A DNA stretch of 64,000 nucleotides from an uncultured Pseudomonadota bacterium (GTDB lineage: Bacteria; Myxococcota_A; UBA796; JAFGLY01), in contig CALDOK010000390.1 in NCBI GenBank assembly GCA_937912125.1, forward strand, positions 1 through 64,000. The letters run 5' to 3'. Each line of letters opens with the position of its first letter. Position 1 is the stretch's first letter. Of the stretch, positions 35,265 to 43,560 are shown piece after piece. The translations under genes were made by a program, and so were the position numbers. A model generated the notes under the pieces. That model did no database searches. It saw nothing but the letters and a program-made list of their open reading frames with translations, and was not told where the DNA came from.

Positions 35265-37400
35265 ATGCGCCCTCAGACCGTCCTTCTTCTGGCCCTCGCC
35301 CTCTCCGTGGGCTGCTTCACCAAGTCCGATGACACCGCCGCTCCCGAGGACACCGGCGAGCCCCCTGTGGACGCCGACGGTGATGGGCACGACGCGACGG
35401 TGGACTGCGACGACAGCGACCCCGCCGTGTTCCCCGGGGCGGATGAGCTGTGCAACGGCATCGACGACGACTGCGACGCCGAGGTGGACGAGAGCGACGC
35501 CATCGACGCCACGGCCTGGCTGCCCGACACCGACGGCGACGGCTACGGCGACCGCAACACTGCCCAGGCCCTGGCCAGCTGCGAGCCCGTGAGCGGCCAT
35601 GTGGCCGACGCCACGGACTGCGACGACGGCGACGCTGAGGTCAACCCGGCGGCCGACGAGCTGTGCAACGGGGTGGACGACGACTGCGACGGCGAGATCG
35701 ACGCCGACGCCGTGGACGCCCCCACCTGGTACCTGGACTACGACGACGACGGCTACGGCGGCACCAGCTATTCCGAGATCGGGTGCGAGCCGTCCAGCGG
35801 CTATGTCGCCGACAACACCGACTGCGATGACCTCGAGGTCGGGGTGAACCCCGGCGCCGACGAAGATCCCTGCAACGGAACGGACGACGACTGCGACGGC
35901 GACGTGGACGAGGCCGACGGGGTCGAGCCGATCCGCTGGTACATGGACAACGACGGAGATGGCTACGGCAACACAGCCAGCCACATCGAGGCTCACCCCG
36001 ACTGCGATCAGCCCAGCGGCACCGCGGCCGACGATGGCGACTGCGACGACTCGGACAGCACCGTCTACCCGGGCGCGGACGAGTGGTGCGACGGCTTCGA
36101 CAACGACTGCGACGGTGTGGCCGACGAGGGTGACGCCGTGGACGCGCTGCCCTGGTACGAGGACGCCGACGGTGACGGCTACGGCTGGTTCTACGACCCC
36201 GCCACCATGGCCTGCACGGTACCCCCGGGCTTCGTGGCCGATGACACCGACTGCGATGACAGCCAGGCCGGGATCAACCCCGGCACCACCTGCGCGTGGG
36301 GCCTGGTCTCAGAGGTGCAGACCGGGGTCATCCCCGATGGGAGCCCCGTCACCGTCGTGGGCTGGGCCATGCACGACGCCATCAGCTCCGGCTTCTACCT
36401 GGCCGACGCCGCCGGCGTCTACAACGGCGTCTGGGTCTACGCCAACAGCTCCTCGGTGCTCGAGGGGGATGAGCTGGTGGTGTCCGGTACGGTCGCCGAG
36501 TACTTCGATCTCACCGAGATCGTCGTGGCCGCCCCGAGCACCGACATCATCGTGCTCGACACCGGCGCCACCCTGCCCGCGGCTACCCCCGTGGCCACCA
36601 CCGACCTGGCCGACGATCTGATCGCCGAGCGCTACGAGGGCGTGCTGGTCACGATCTCGGGCGTGGACGTCGAGGACAGCGACCTGGGCAACGGCGAGTG
36701 GTCCGTGGACGACGGGGTGGTCATCGACGATGCCCTGTACGCCTTCACCGGCCACCTGGCCTGGGGGGGCAGCTTCACCTCCATCACCGGCTTGCTGACC
36801 TACAGCTACGGCGCGTTCAAGATCCTGCCCCGCTACGCCGCGGATCTGGTGGGCTACACCGCGCCGGTCTGCACCGCCGACGCCTGCGTGGACGATCTGG
36901 TCGTGGGCGACCTGGTGATCACCGAGATCATGTACAACCCGGCCTACTGCGACGACAGTGACTGCGAGTGGTTCGAGCTGTACAACGCCTCGGGCGGCTC
37001 GGTGGATCTGGACGGCCTGACCGTGGAGGACGCCGGGGGCAACACCGCGACGGTGTTGGGCTCGGCGGTCATGGCGGCGGGCAGCACCATCGTGGTGGCC
37101 ATCGGCGACAGCGCCACCTGGGCCTACACGGGCTTCACCCCCGACGGCTACTACGGCTCCACCGTGGCCCTTGGAAACACGGGCGATCAGCTGATGGTGG
37201 CCAACGGCGCCGGCATCCTGGACTCCGCCGCGGCCTATGCCAGCGGCGCCACGGGGGCGGGGGAGAGCCTGTCGCTCCACTACGATCTCGTGGACGTGAA
37301 GAGCAACGACGACCCGGGCAACTGGTGCGTGTCCACCACCGCCATCGGAGCCACCGGTGACTACGGCACGCCCGGAGCCACCAACGACAGCTGCCTGTAG
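35265..37400 (+). CDS. MopE-repeat lipoprotein with lamin-tail domain
   Basis: The protein has 711 residues. ATG 35265 follows CAGGAG. The lipobox is LALSVGC. Residues ~35-345 carry five copies of a MopE-type unit: DCDD...PGADELCNG-DDDCDG..DE followed by a DGDGYG stretch, rich in Asp/Cys and probably Ca- or metal-binding. A beta-rich middle part (VTVVGWAMHDAISSGFYLADAAG) resembles an OB-fold/BACON-like nuclease-associated domain. The C-terminus is a lamin-tail domain (VITEIMYNP, WFELYNASGGSVDLDGLTV). LTD plus OB-like parts often occur in secreted nuclease-associated or surface-adhesion proteins. No catalytic residues are recognised. Confidence 0.88.
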   Translation: MRPQTVLLLALALSVGCFTKSDDTAAPEDTGEPPVDADGDGHDATVDCDDSDPAVFPGADELCNGIDDDCDAEVDESDAIDATAWLPDTDGDGYGDRNTAQALASCEPVSGHVADATDCDDGDAEVNPAADELCNGVDDDCDGEIDADAVDAPTWYLDYDDDGYGGTSYSEIGCEPSSGYVADNTDCDDLEVGVNPGADEDPCNGTDDDCDGDVDEADGVEPIRWYMDNDGDGYGNTASHIEAHPDCDQPSGTAADDGDCDDSDSTVYPGADEWCDGFDNDCDGVADEGDAVDALPWYEDADGDGYGWFYDPATMACTVPPGFVADDTDCDDSQAGINPGTTCAWGLVSEVQTGVIPDGSPVTVVGWAMHDAISSGFYLADAAGVYNGVWVYANSSSVLEGDELVVSGTVAEYFDLTEIVVAAPSTDIIVLDTGATLPAATPVATTDLADDLIAERYEGVLVTISGVDVEDSDLGNGEWSVDDGVVIDDALYAFTGHLAWGGSFTSITGLLTYSYGAFKILPRYAADLVGYTAPVCTADACVDDLVVGDLVITEIMYNPAYCDDSDCEWFELYNASGGSVDLDGLTVEDAGGNTATVLGSAVMAAGSTIVVAIGDSATWAYTGFTPDGYYGSTVALGNTGDQLMVANGAGILDSAAAYASGATGAGESLSLHYDLVDVKSNDDPGNWCVSTTAIGATGDYGTPGATNDSCL

Positions 37401-37457
37401 TTCGGCCCCGGCGAACACTGCCGAGGAATAAAAACGCCTCATCTCACCGATGCCTGG

Positions 37458-37485
37458 TTGCGTTCTAGGGGAAAACCCGTAGAAT
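37458..37485 (+). promoter_or_regulatory. candidate promoter for small gene at 37526
   Basis: TTGCGT (37458-37463), 16 bp, then TAGAAT (37480-37485), in a rare AT-rich pocket. The -10 matches 5 of 6 consensus positions; the -35 is poor. The pocket also contains GGG-GAAAA-CCC dyad symmetry. Confidence 0.4.
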
Positions 37486-37525
37486 AACGACAATCAGTGA
37501 CATTCCGGTCTCCCGAGGCAGCACC

Positions 37526-37789
37526 ATGAACGTCTCTATCTACTCCCGGTCCGGCTGGGCCCCGCAACTGAGCGCTGTTGTGAGGTCGGGCGCGACGGCC
37601 AACATCCACTACATCACGCTCTCGCCGGCCTCCCTCGAGCAGGTCCCCGCGGGTGGAGGCGCGCTGCGCATCGCCCTGGATGGGGTGGAGTGCCTGGCGG
37701 TCTCGCCTGTGGGCCCCAGCGACGAGGGGTGTGGGCTCGAGTTTCTGGTGGTGACCCCCAGCGCCATGCGGCCAGCGCTCAGCGCTTAG
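37526..37789 (+). CDS. small protein of unknown function
   Basis: The protein has 87 residues. ATG 37526 has GAGGCAG upstream and its own candidate promoter. It has no signal peptide. It looks like a single beta-rich domain (VSIYSRSGWAPQLSAVVRSG, ALRIALDGVECLAVSPVG, CGLEFLVVTPS). The two-sheet pattern is loosely reminiscent of PilZ or flagellar-brake barrels but lacks the RxxxR motif. No function is assigned. Confidence 0.5.
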   Translation: MNVSIYSRSGWAPQLSAVVRSGATANIHYITLSPASLEQVPAGGGALRIALDGVECLAVSPVGPSDEGCGLEFLVVTPSAMRPALSA

Positions 37790-37847
37790 CGGCCTTCGCT
37801 GTGGCCGGGGTCATGTCCCCCGACGTCGGCGGAGCAAGCTTGATGGG

Positions 37848-39827
37848 GTGGTGCTACCTTGCGGGTGTTCTCGGCCTGTCTCGGGGTGGACCCTGCGCTG
37901 CACGCGAACCCATGTCCTGCTGTGTGCGCTCGCTGGTGCGGGCACGACCCTGGCGGCCTGCGAGCAGCCTCGCCCTCGCGTGCAGAGCCCCCAGCCCGAC
38001 GCGACGCTGCGGGGCGACTGGGCTCCGGTGGTGGTGCTGCTGCCCCTGAGCTGGAAGGACGTCGGCTACTCCATGGAGCTCGACGGCGAGCCCTTCGACG
38101 ACCCCCTGGCCATGATCCGGCGCCGCAAGAACAGCGACGCGGAGCCCGGGGCGCAGCTGCTGGCGACCCTGCCGCTGCTTGACCTCGCGCCGGGCGAGCA
38201 CCTGCTCGAGGTCCACCTGGATCGTCCAGGGCCCCTGGACCGCACCCTGTCCAGCCGCTTCGTCACCCGACCTCGCGAACACCGGGTGCGGCTGCGGGTG
38301 GACGATGGCTCGGGCCAGCTGGTCAACGCCAGGGTGGCCGTGCGCGACCGCGAGGGGGCGGTGGAGCTCACGGACCGCAGCGGCTGGCGCACGGAGCGCA
38401 AGCCCCGCAACGCCGACCTGGACGCGGTCTTCGTGCGGGACGGCGTCGGCGAGTTGCGTCTGGACTCCGGCCACTACCGGCTGATCGCCTTCCGCGGCCT
38501 GCAGGACGCGGTGGCGGTGGTGGAGCTGGACCTGGACGACGACGTGGATCTGGACCTGAGTCTGCCCCGGGTGGTGGATCTGCCTGGCGCCTGGACGATG
38601 GACAGCCACGTACACTCCGGCGCCAGCTACGACGCCTACGTGCCTGAGCGGGTTCGCCTGGACGACTACGCCAGCACGGGCCTGGACATGGTGGTCCTGG
38701 CCGACCACAACCGCATCGCTCGGCCGGAGTTGGCGCAAGCCCGGCTGGACGGGGTGGCGGAGACGCCCCTGCTGGTGGCGGGCATCGAGGCCGACATGCG
38801 CTCCAGGATGGGCAAGAACTGGGACTGGGGGCACATCACGGCTTGGCCTGTGGGCGGCTCGGCGGCCCCTCCCAGCCGCTGGCCAGGCAGCCCCGCTCAG
38901 GCCATCGTGCAGTGGCGTGCGCGGCAGGTGGACAACCCCGACCCGGCCACCGGCCAGGAGCTGCTGCTCACCCTGGCCCATCCCCGCGGCATCCAGTTTC
39001 GCGCCGATCTGCGCCCCAAGGACCAGGCCTGGGCCCTGTTCAACAACCTGGGCTACGACCGCTCGCTGCCGGTGGGGGAGGGCGCCAACGCCTGGATGCT
39101 CGAGCTGGCGGACGACGGCCGCACCACGGCCATGGACTTCGACGCCCTCGAGGTGGTCAACCGCATGGGGTTGATCAAGTACAGGGAGCTGCGCCTGGAC
39201 TGGTTCGCGCTGTTGAACCAAGGCTATGCGTTCACGGGGGTGGGCGGAAGCGACTCCCACGCCCTGGCCGTGGAGCGGGTGGGCCTGCCCCTCACGGTCA
39301 TCCACAGCGGCGCAGAGTCCCGGGGCCAGCCCGATCTGGACCAGGCCCTGCGCGCCGCCCGGGCGGGCCAGGTGAGCGTGACCACCGGCCCCTTCGTGGA
39401 GCTGGAGCTGGTGGCCGGGGAGCAGCGGGCTGGCCTGGGCGAGCTCCTCATCCCCGGCGACGAGCCCCTGCAGGCCGTCATCCGGATCCGCCATGCACCC
39501 TGGGTGCCTGTACACGAGCTGCGCCTGGTGCAGGATGGCCGGGTCGTGCACCGCAGCCAGCTCGGCGGGCGCCCCCGCGACGAGGGGCCGGCGGCAGAGG
39601 TCGTGGAGACCGTGGTGCTCGAGCTCGAGCGCGACGCCTGGCTGCTGGCCGAGGCTGGCTGGCCCGTGGATGCCGAGGACATGCTCGTGGGGGGCACCTA
39701 CAGCGTGGTGGCGCCGGGCTATGTGCCCTTCGCCTTCACCAACCCCGTCCGGGTGGACGTGGACGGTGATGGGAGCTGGACTCCGCCAGGGCTGCAGCGC
39801 AGCGAGGAGATCGATGATGGCCCGTGA
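37848..39827 (+). CDS. PHP-type metal-dependent phosphoesterase lipoprotein
   Basis: The protein has ~659 residues. The start is uncertain: GTG 37848 or GTG 37851 are the only in-frame starts before a good lipobox signal (HVLLCALAGAGTTLAAC). Residues ~50-240 are beta-rich, with a carboxypeptidase-regulatory-like segment (GSGQLVNARVAVRDREG). Residues ~250-500 are a PHP domain: MDSHVHSGASYDAY (His-x-His metal motif), DYASTGLDMVVLADHN (Asp-His), LTLAHPRGI and GGSDSHAL (Asp-x-His). The C-terminus is another beta domain. PHP proteins hydrolyse phosphoesters with bound metal ions; this one is secreted and its substrate is unknown. Its last 14 bp overlap the next gene. Confidence 0.8.
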   Translation: MVLPCGCSRPVSGWTLRCTRTHVLLCALAGAGTTLAACEQPRPRVQSPQPDATLRGDWAPVVVLLPLSWKDVGYSMELDGEPFDDPLAMIRRRKNSDAEPGAQLLATLPLLDLAPGEHLLEVHLDRPGPLDRTLSSRFVTRPREHRVRLRVDDGSGQLVNARVAVRDREGAVELTDRSGWRTERKPRNADLDAVFVRDGVGELRLDSGHYRLIAFRGLQDAVAVVELDLDDDVDLDLSLPRVVDLPGAWTMDSHVHSGASYDAYVPERVRLDDYASTGLDMVVLADHNRIARPELAQARLDGVAETPLLVAGIEADMRSRMGKNWDWGHITAWPVGGSAAPPSRWPGSPAQAIVQWRARQVDNPDPATGQELLLTLAHPRGIQFRADLRPKDQAWALFNNLGYDRSLPVGEGANAWMLELADDGRTTAMDFDALEVVNRMGLIKYRELRLDWFALLNQGYAFTGVGGSDSHALAVERVGLPLTVIHSGAESRGQPDLDQALRAARAGQVSVTTGPFVELELVAGEQRAGLGELLIPGDEPLQAVIRIRHAPWVPVHELRLVQDGRVVHRSQLGGRPRDEGPAAEVVETVVLELERDAWLLAEAGWPVDAEDMLVGGTYSVVAPGYVPFAFTNPVRVDVDGDGSWTPPGLQRSEEIDDGP

Positions 39828-41118
39828 CCGTGTGACCGCGGGGCGCCTGCGGCGTTTCGCCCGCCTGGCGGCCCTGGGCCCTCGCACGGGCATGCAGCTG
39901 GCGGGCCATGTGCTTCGCCGCGGAGAGGGAGACGGCGAGCGCATCGGCGAGACCCTGTTCTCCACCCTGGGGGACATGAAGGCCGGGTCCCTGAAGGTCG
40001 GGCAGATCATGGCTCAGGCCGCTGACGGGCTGCCCGAGGGTGTGCGCCTACGCATGGGCAACCTGTTCTCCCGGGCCCCCGCCTTGAGCTGGGACGCGGT
40101 GGCTGCGGTGATCTCCAGCGAGCTGGGAGGGGAGCCCGACGCCCTGTTCACCACCATCGAGCGCGAGCCCTTCGCCGGGGCCAGCCTGGGCCAGGTGCAC
40201 CGGGCCACCCTGGCCGATGGCCGAATCGTGGCGGTCAAGGTCCAGTACCCAGGGGTGGCCGAGGCCCTCGAGCACGATCTCGATCTGCTGCGGGGCTTGG
40301 CGGATACCGTGGGCGGTGGTGGTCTGATCCTCGACACCCGGGTCTACTTCTCGGCCTTCCGCCAGGAGACCATGGACGAGCTGGACTACCGCCTCGAGGC
40401 CGAGAAGCAGCGGCGCGTGGCCCAGCTGGTGGCGCCCTGGCCGCAGCTGGCGGTGCCCACGCTGGTCCCCGAGCTCTGCGCCCAGCGGGTGCTCACCATG
40501 GACCTGTTCGAGGGGCCCACCCTGTACGAGCGTTTCTCGAGCCCGGGCTCCATCGAGGAGCGCCTCGAGCTCGGCTGCCAGGTGGTCCGGGCCGTGTTCG
40601 GGCCTCTGTTCGCCGGGTGTGTGGTCAACGCCGACGCCCACCCGGGCAACTTCGTGGTGCTCGCGGATGGGCGCCTGGGCTTGCTGGACTTCGGTGCGGT
40701 CAGCGCGCTGGCCCCCGAGCGGGTGCGCGGCATCGGGGATGCGCTGCTGGCCTTGATCACCCCGGGGGCTCACGACTGGGAGGCCGTGTTCGCTGCGGCC
40801 GGGTTCTGGATCAGCAAGCCCGACGCCAAGAGCCGGAAGATGCTCGAGGAGATGGCCGGTGCCCTGGCGCGCCCCCTGAGCGCCAGCACCCACTTCGGCA
40901 GGGACTCCTTCCTCGAGGAGTTCGGCCGCATCAAGCAGCGCCACCCTATGCAGCTCGTGCGCACCCGCATGGATCCGGCGATGCTCGGGCTTTTCCGGGC
41001 CATCCTGGGGGCCTACCACGCGCTCAAGCACCTCGAGGTCGAGGGCGACATCCGTCCGGTGCTGCGTGAGGTGGTGGCAGCCGCCGATGTGCGGGATGAG
41101 CCGGCTGTGGGCGTCTAG
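39814..41118 (+). CDS. ABC1/UbiB-family atypical kinase
   Basis: The protein has 434 residues. ATG 39814 follows GAGGAGA and overlaps the PHP gene. It shows the diagnostic ABC1 (ADCK/UbiB) motifs: KxGQ in LKVGQIMA, the Ala/Gly-rich nucleotide loop AGASLGQVHRATL, VAVKVQYPGV (ATP lysine), NADAHPGN (catalytic loop) and LLDFGAV (DFG). No C-terminal membrane helices like those of ubiquinone UbiB are evident. The family supports isoprenoid-quinone or lipid metabolism through an unusual ATPase. It is co-transcribed with the PHP lipoprotein, and its stop codon overlaps the convergent radical SAM gene in the palindrome CTAG. Confidence 0.88.
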   Translation: MMARDRVTAGRLRRFARLAALGPRTGMQLAGHVLRRGEGDGERIGETLFSTLGDMKAGSLKVGQIMAQAADGLPEGVRLRMGNLFSRAPALSWDAVAAVISSELGGEPDALFTTIEREPFAGASLGQVHRATLADGRIVAVKVQYPGVAEALEHDLDLLRGLADTVGGGGLILDTRVYFSAFRQETMDELDYRLEAEKQRRVAQLVAPWPQLAVPTLVPELCAQRVLTMDLFEGPTLYERFSSPGSIEERLELGCQVVRAVFGPLFAGCVVNADAHPGNFVVLADGRLGLLDFGAVSALAPERVRGIGDALLALITPGAHDWEAVFAAAGFWISKPDAKSRKMLEEMAGALARPLSASTHFGRDSFLEEFGRIKQRHPMQLVRTRMDPAMLGLFRAILGAYHALKHLEVEGDIRPVLREVVAAADVRDEPAVGV

Positions 41119-42293
41119 GTCCTCTTCCCCGCCTCGAGCCCGTCGAAGGCCGTGAAGCAGCCGAGCTGCTCCCCCTGGCCCCGCAGGCGCGTGAGGATGG
41201 CGGAGAGGGTCTCCTCTTCGATGCTGCCGGCGGAGCGGCGCAGGAACGGGCAGGCGCGCACCTGGCCGGTGGGGTCGATGTAGATGAACTGCTGGCCGCC
41301 CACGCAGCCGCGTCGGAACTCCCAGACCACCGCGGCGTAGGCCAGGGGCTGCTTGTCCTTGCGGGCGTTGCTGGCCTTCATCAGGGCCTCGAGCTTGTGC
41401 ACGTCCTCCGCGCCCAGGGCCGGCAGGTGGTGGGTCTCGGCGCCGCCGGTGGGGTGGGGTGGGAACAGGTTGAGGAAGTGCACGCCGTGCTGGGTCAGGA
41501 AGTCCAGGAAGGCGTCGTAGCCCTGCTGCTCGAGCAGGGGGCTGCCGGCGGGCACCATGGTGTCGACGCTGACCACCAGGCCCGCCTGGTGGGCGGCCTG
41601 GATGGCGCCGATGGCGTTGTCGAAGGCCGCGGGGTGTCCCTTGGAGCGGATGGCGGCCTGGGGGTCGCTGGAGTCCAGCGAGATGACCACGCCGCGCAGG
41701 CCCAGCGCCTTGAGCTCCTCGAGGAAGGCGCGGTCCATGCCCCAGCCCGTGCTCACCAGCCAGAAGGCGATGGGCATGCCCCGGCAGCGCCGCAGCAGGG
41801 CCGGCAGCTCGTCCCTGCGCATCATGGGCTCGCCGCCCGTGAGGAACACCGACGGCACGCGCCAGGTGTTCAGCCCCTCGATGGCCAGCAGGAGGGTGTC
41901 CACACTCAGGGTCTCGTCGTCGCACAGGTCGCCCTGGGCGTAGCAGTGGCGGCAGCGGTAGGGGCAGCGGGACGAGACGGAGAGCAGGGCGAAGACCAGG
42001 GGGGCCAGCCGCTTGCGGTTGAAGCTCTCGACCTCCTCGAGGACATAGTCCACGAAGCGCTTGCTGTTGATGGGGGGCAGCGCGCTGGCCGCGAACACCT
42101 CTCCCCGGTCCTCCAGCTCGATGTAGTGGGCGCCGGCCCCCACGAAGAGGTTGCGGTTGTCGCGCAGGTAGCGCCACAGCTCCCGGAACACCCCGATGGG
42201 ACCCCAGCGCCGGGCGCCCTCCACCAGCAGGGTGGCGGCCATGCGCAGCTCGATCCCGAGCTTGCGCCAGCCGGTGATCAGCCGAACTCCCAT
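41115..42293 (-). CDS. radical SAM enzyme with SPASM-like C-terminus
   Basis: The protein has 392 residues. ATG 42293 shares a base with the upstream stop (TGATG). Residues ~95-110 carry SSRCPYRCRHCYAQG (CxxxCxxC, the [4Fe-4S] cluster), followed by FLTGGEPMMR (SAM-binding GGEP). The C-terminal GCVGGQQFIYIDPTGQVRAC is typical of a SPASM/twitch auxiliary cluster. An ~80-residue N-terminal helical region is unusual. Such enzymes often modify peptides or small molecules by radical chemistry. It is the last gene of a five-gene minus-strand cluster of radical SAM and methyltransferase genes, suggesting one biosynthetic pathway whose product is unknown. Confidence 0.9.
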   Translation of the reverse strand: MGVRLITGWRKLGIELRMAATLLVEGARRWGPIGVFRELWRYLRDNRNLFVGAGAHYIELEDRGEVFAASALPPINSKRFVDYVLEEVESFNRKRLAPLVFALLSVSSRCPYRCRHCYAQGDLCDDETLSVDTLLLAIEGLNTWRVPSVFLTGGEPMMRRDELPALLRRCRGMPIAFWLVSTGWGMDRAFLEELKALGLRGVVISLDSSDPQAAIRSKGHPAAFDNAIGAIQAAHQAGLVVSVDTMVPAGSPLLEQQGYDAFLDFLTQHGVHFLNLFPPHPTGGAETHHLPALGAEDVHKLEALMKASNARKDKQPLAYAAVVWEFRRGCVGGQQFIYIDPTGQVRACPFLRRSAGSIEEETLSAILTRLRGQGEQLGCFTAFDGLEAGKRT

Positions 42294-43489
42294 CAGGCAC
42301 CCCCCTTGTCGGCGGCGGCCTTGTCGTGCATCCAGCGGGCCGCGTCGGGGTTGATGATCACCAGCTCGTCGGTGTGCTCGTGCAGGTAGGCCGACAGGAA
42401 GCTGGGATCGGAGAAGAACAGGCAGTGCAGGGCGCCCTCGCCTCTGGCCCGGCGGCCCGCGTCCAGCCCCCGCAGGGCCTGGTACAGGGGGTCGTGGAGC
42501 CACAGCTCCCGCAGGGGCTTGTCCCGCACATTGCTGGCCTTGTGGCCGATGGGGATGGCCGCGCAGGGGGCCACGGTGCCGTCGTGGTAGACGGTGATGG
42601 TCTGCAGGCCGGCGGGGCAGGAGGTGAGCTGCTGCTCGATGCCCAGCATGTCCATGACCACCAGCTTGCGCCGCCAGCCGTTCAGGGCCAGGGAGCGCTC
42701 GAACAGCTCGGCCCGCTGCGCGTCCGAGAGCACCAGGCTGGCCTCGGCGTGGGCGTCCACCGGGGTGTAGGGCAGGTAGGCCAGCACCCATGCGCCCAGA
42801 TCCGCGAGGCGCTGCACGTAGGCCGGGGAGGTGACGTGCTCGTAGTTGGCGGTGCTGACCATGGTGGTGACGAACCAGGGGATGCGCAGGGCGTGGAGCT
42901 TGCCCAGCATGGCGCTGACCGCGGCCCAGGCTCCCGCGCCCTTGCGGCGGTCGGTGGCGGCCTCCAGCCCGTCGATGTTGATCATGGGCACGATGTTGCC
43001 CGCCCGCAGGATGCGGTCGAGGTGCTCGTCGCTCAGCCGCTGGCCTTCTGTGAACAGGTAGAAGATCTGGCGGCGGTGGCGGGCCAGCAGGTCGAGGTAG
43101 GCTGCGGGGTCCTTGCGGTGGAAGGGGTCGGCGCCCATCATGTAGACGTGGCCGATGTCCAGGGCCTCGGCCTGGGTGAGCAGATCGTCCAATTCGGTGT
43201 GGGACAGCCCGGCGCCCTTGACCTGGTAGGCGGTGAACAGGCAGTTGGTGCAGCGGGCGCCGCAGCGGATGTCGTCCACGATCTGCAGGGTCACGGGCAT
43301 GGCGATGCCGTCACGCCGCGCCCGCAGCAGCCCGGGCAGCCAGCGCCAGGCCCGCCAGGCCGTGAGGCTCAGCACGGTCCACAGCATGTGCCGGTTCAGG
43401 CTGAACAGCCCGCGCAGGGTGAGGCGCGCCAGAGGCAGCCCCATGTGGCGGAGGAACTTCAGTCCGGTGCTGTAGGAGTGGGTGAGCAA
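42293..43489 (-). CDS. radical SAM enzyme (SPASM-like), second in cluster
   Basis: The protein has ~398 residues from TTG 43489 (AAGGAG 3 bp upstream) or 383 from ATG 43444, which lacks a ribosome site; the choice is uncertain. An N-terminal hydrophobic region (RLTLRGLFSLNRHMLWTVLSL) may sit in the membrane. The cluster motif is CGARCTNC, followed by MMGADPFHRK in the GGEP position and DGLEAATDRRKG. The C-terminus has LTSCPAGLQTITVYHDGTVAPC, a SPASM/twitch pattern. Its stop overlaps the next radical SAM gene. The substrate is unknown. Confidence 0.87.
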   Translation of the reverse strand: MLTHSYSTGLKFLRHMGLPLARLTLRGLFSLNRHMLWTVLSLTAWRAWRWLPGLLRARRDGIAMPVTLQIVDDIRCGARCTNCLFTAYQVKGAGLSHTELDDLLTQAEALDIGHVYMMGADPFHRKDPAAYLDLLARHRRQIFYLFTEGQRLSDEHLDRILRAGNIVPMINIDGLEAATDRRKGAGAWAAVSAMLGKLHALRIPWFVTTMVSTANYEHVTSPAYVQRLADLGAWVLAYLPYTPVDAHAEASLVLSDAQRAELFERSLALNGWRRKLVVMDMLGIEQQLTSCPAGLQTITVYHDGTVAPCAAIPIGHKASNVRDKPLRELWLHDPLYQALRGLDAGRRARGEGALHCLFFSDPSFLSAYLHEHTDELVIINPDAARWMHDKAAADKGGA

Positions 43490-43560
43490 GGGCTCCTTCG
43501 CCGCGGAAGGACTTCGGCGTTGTACCGCAGCGAAGCTGTCAGTACGAACGCCCAACGAAG

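Noticed and set aside
34471-35592. Ser/Pro/Thr-rich frame of 373 codons.
   Set aside because: It is the +1 shadow of the exported protein and the MopE gene; low complexity comes from their GAC/GCC codons.
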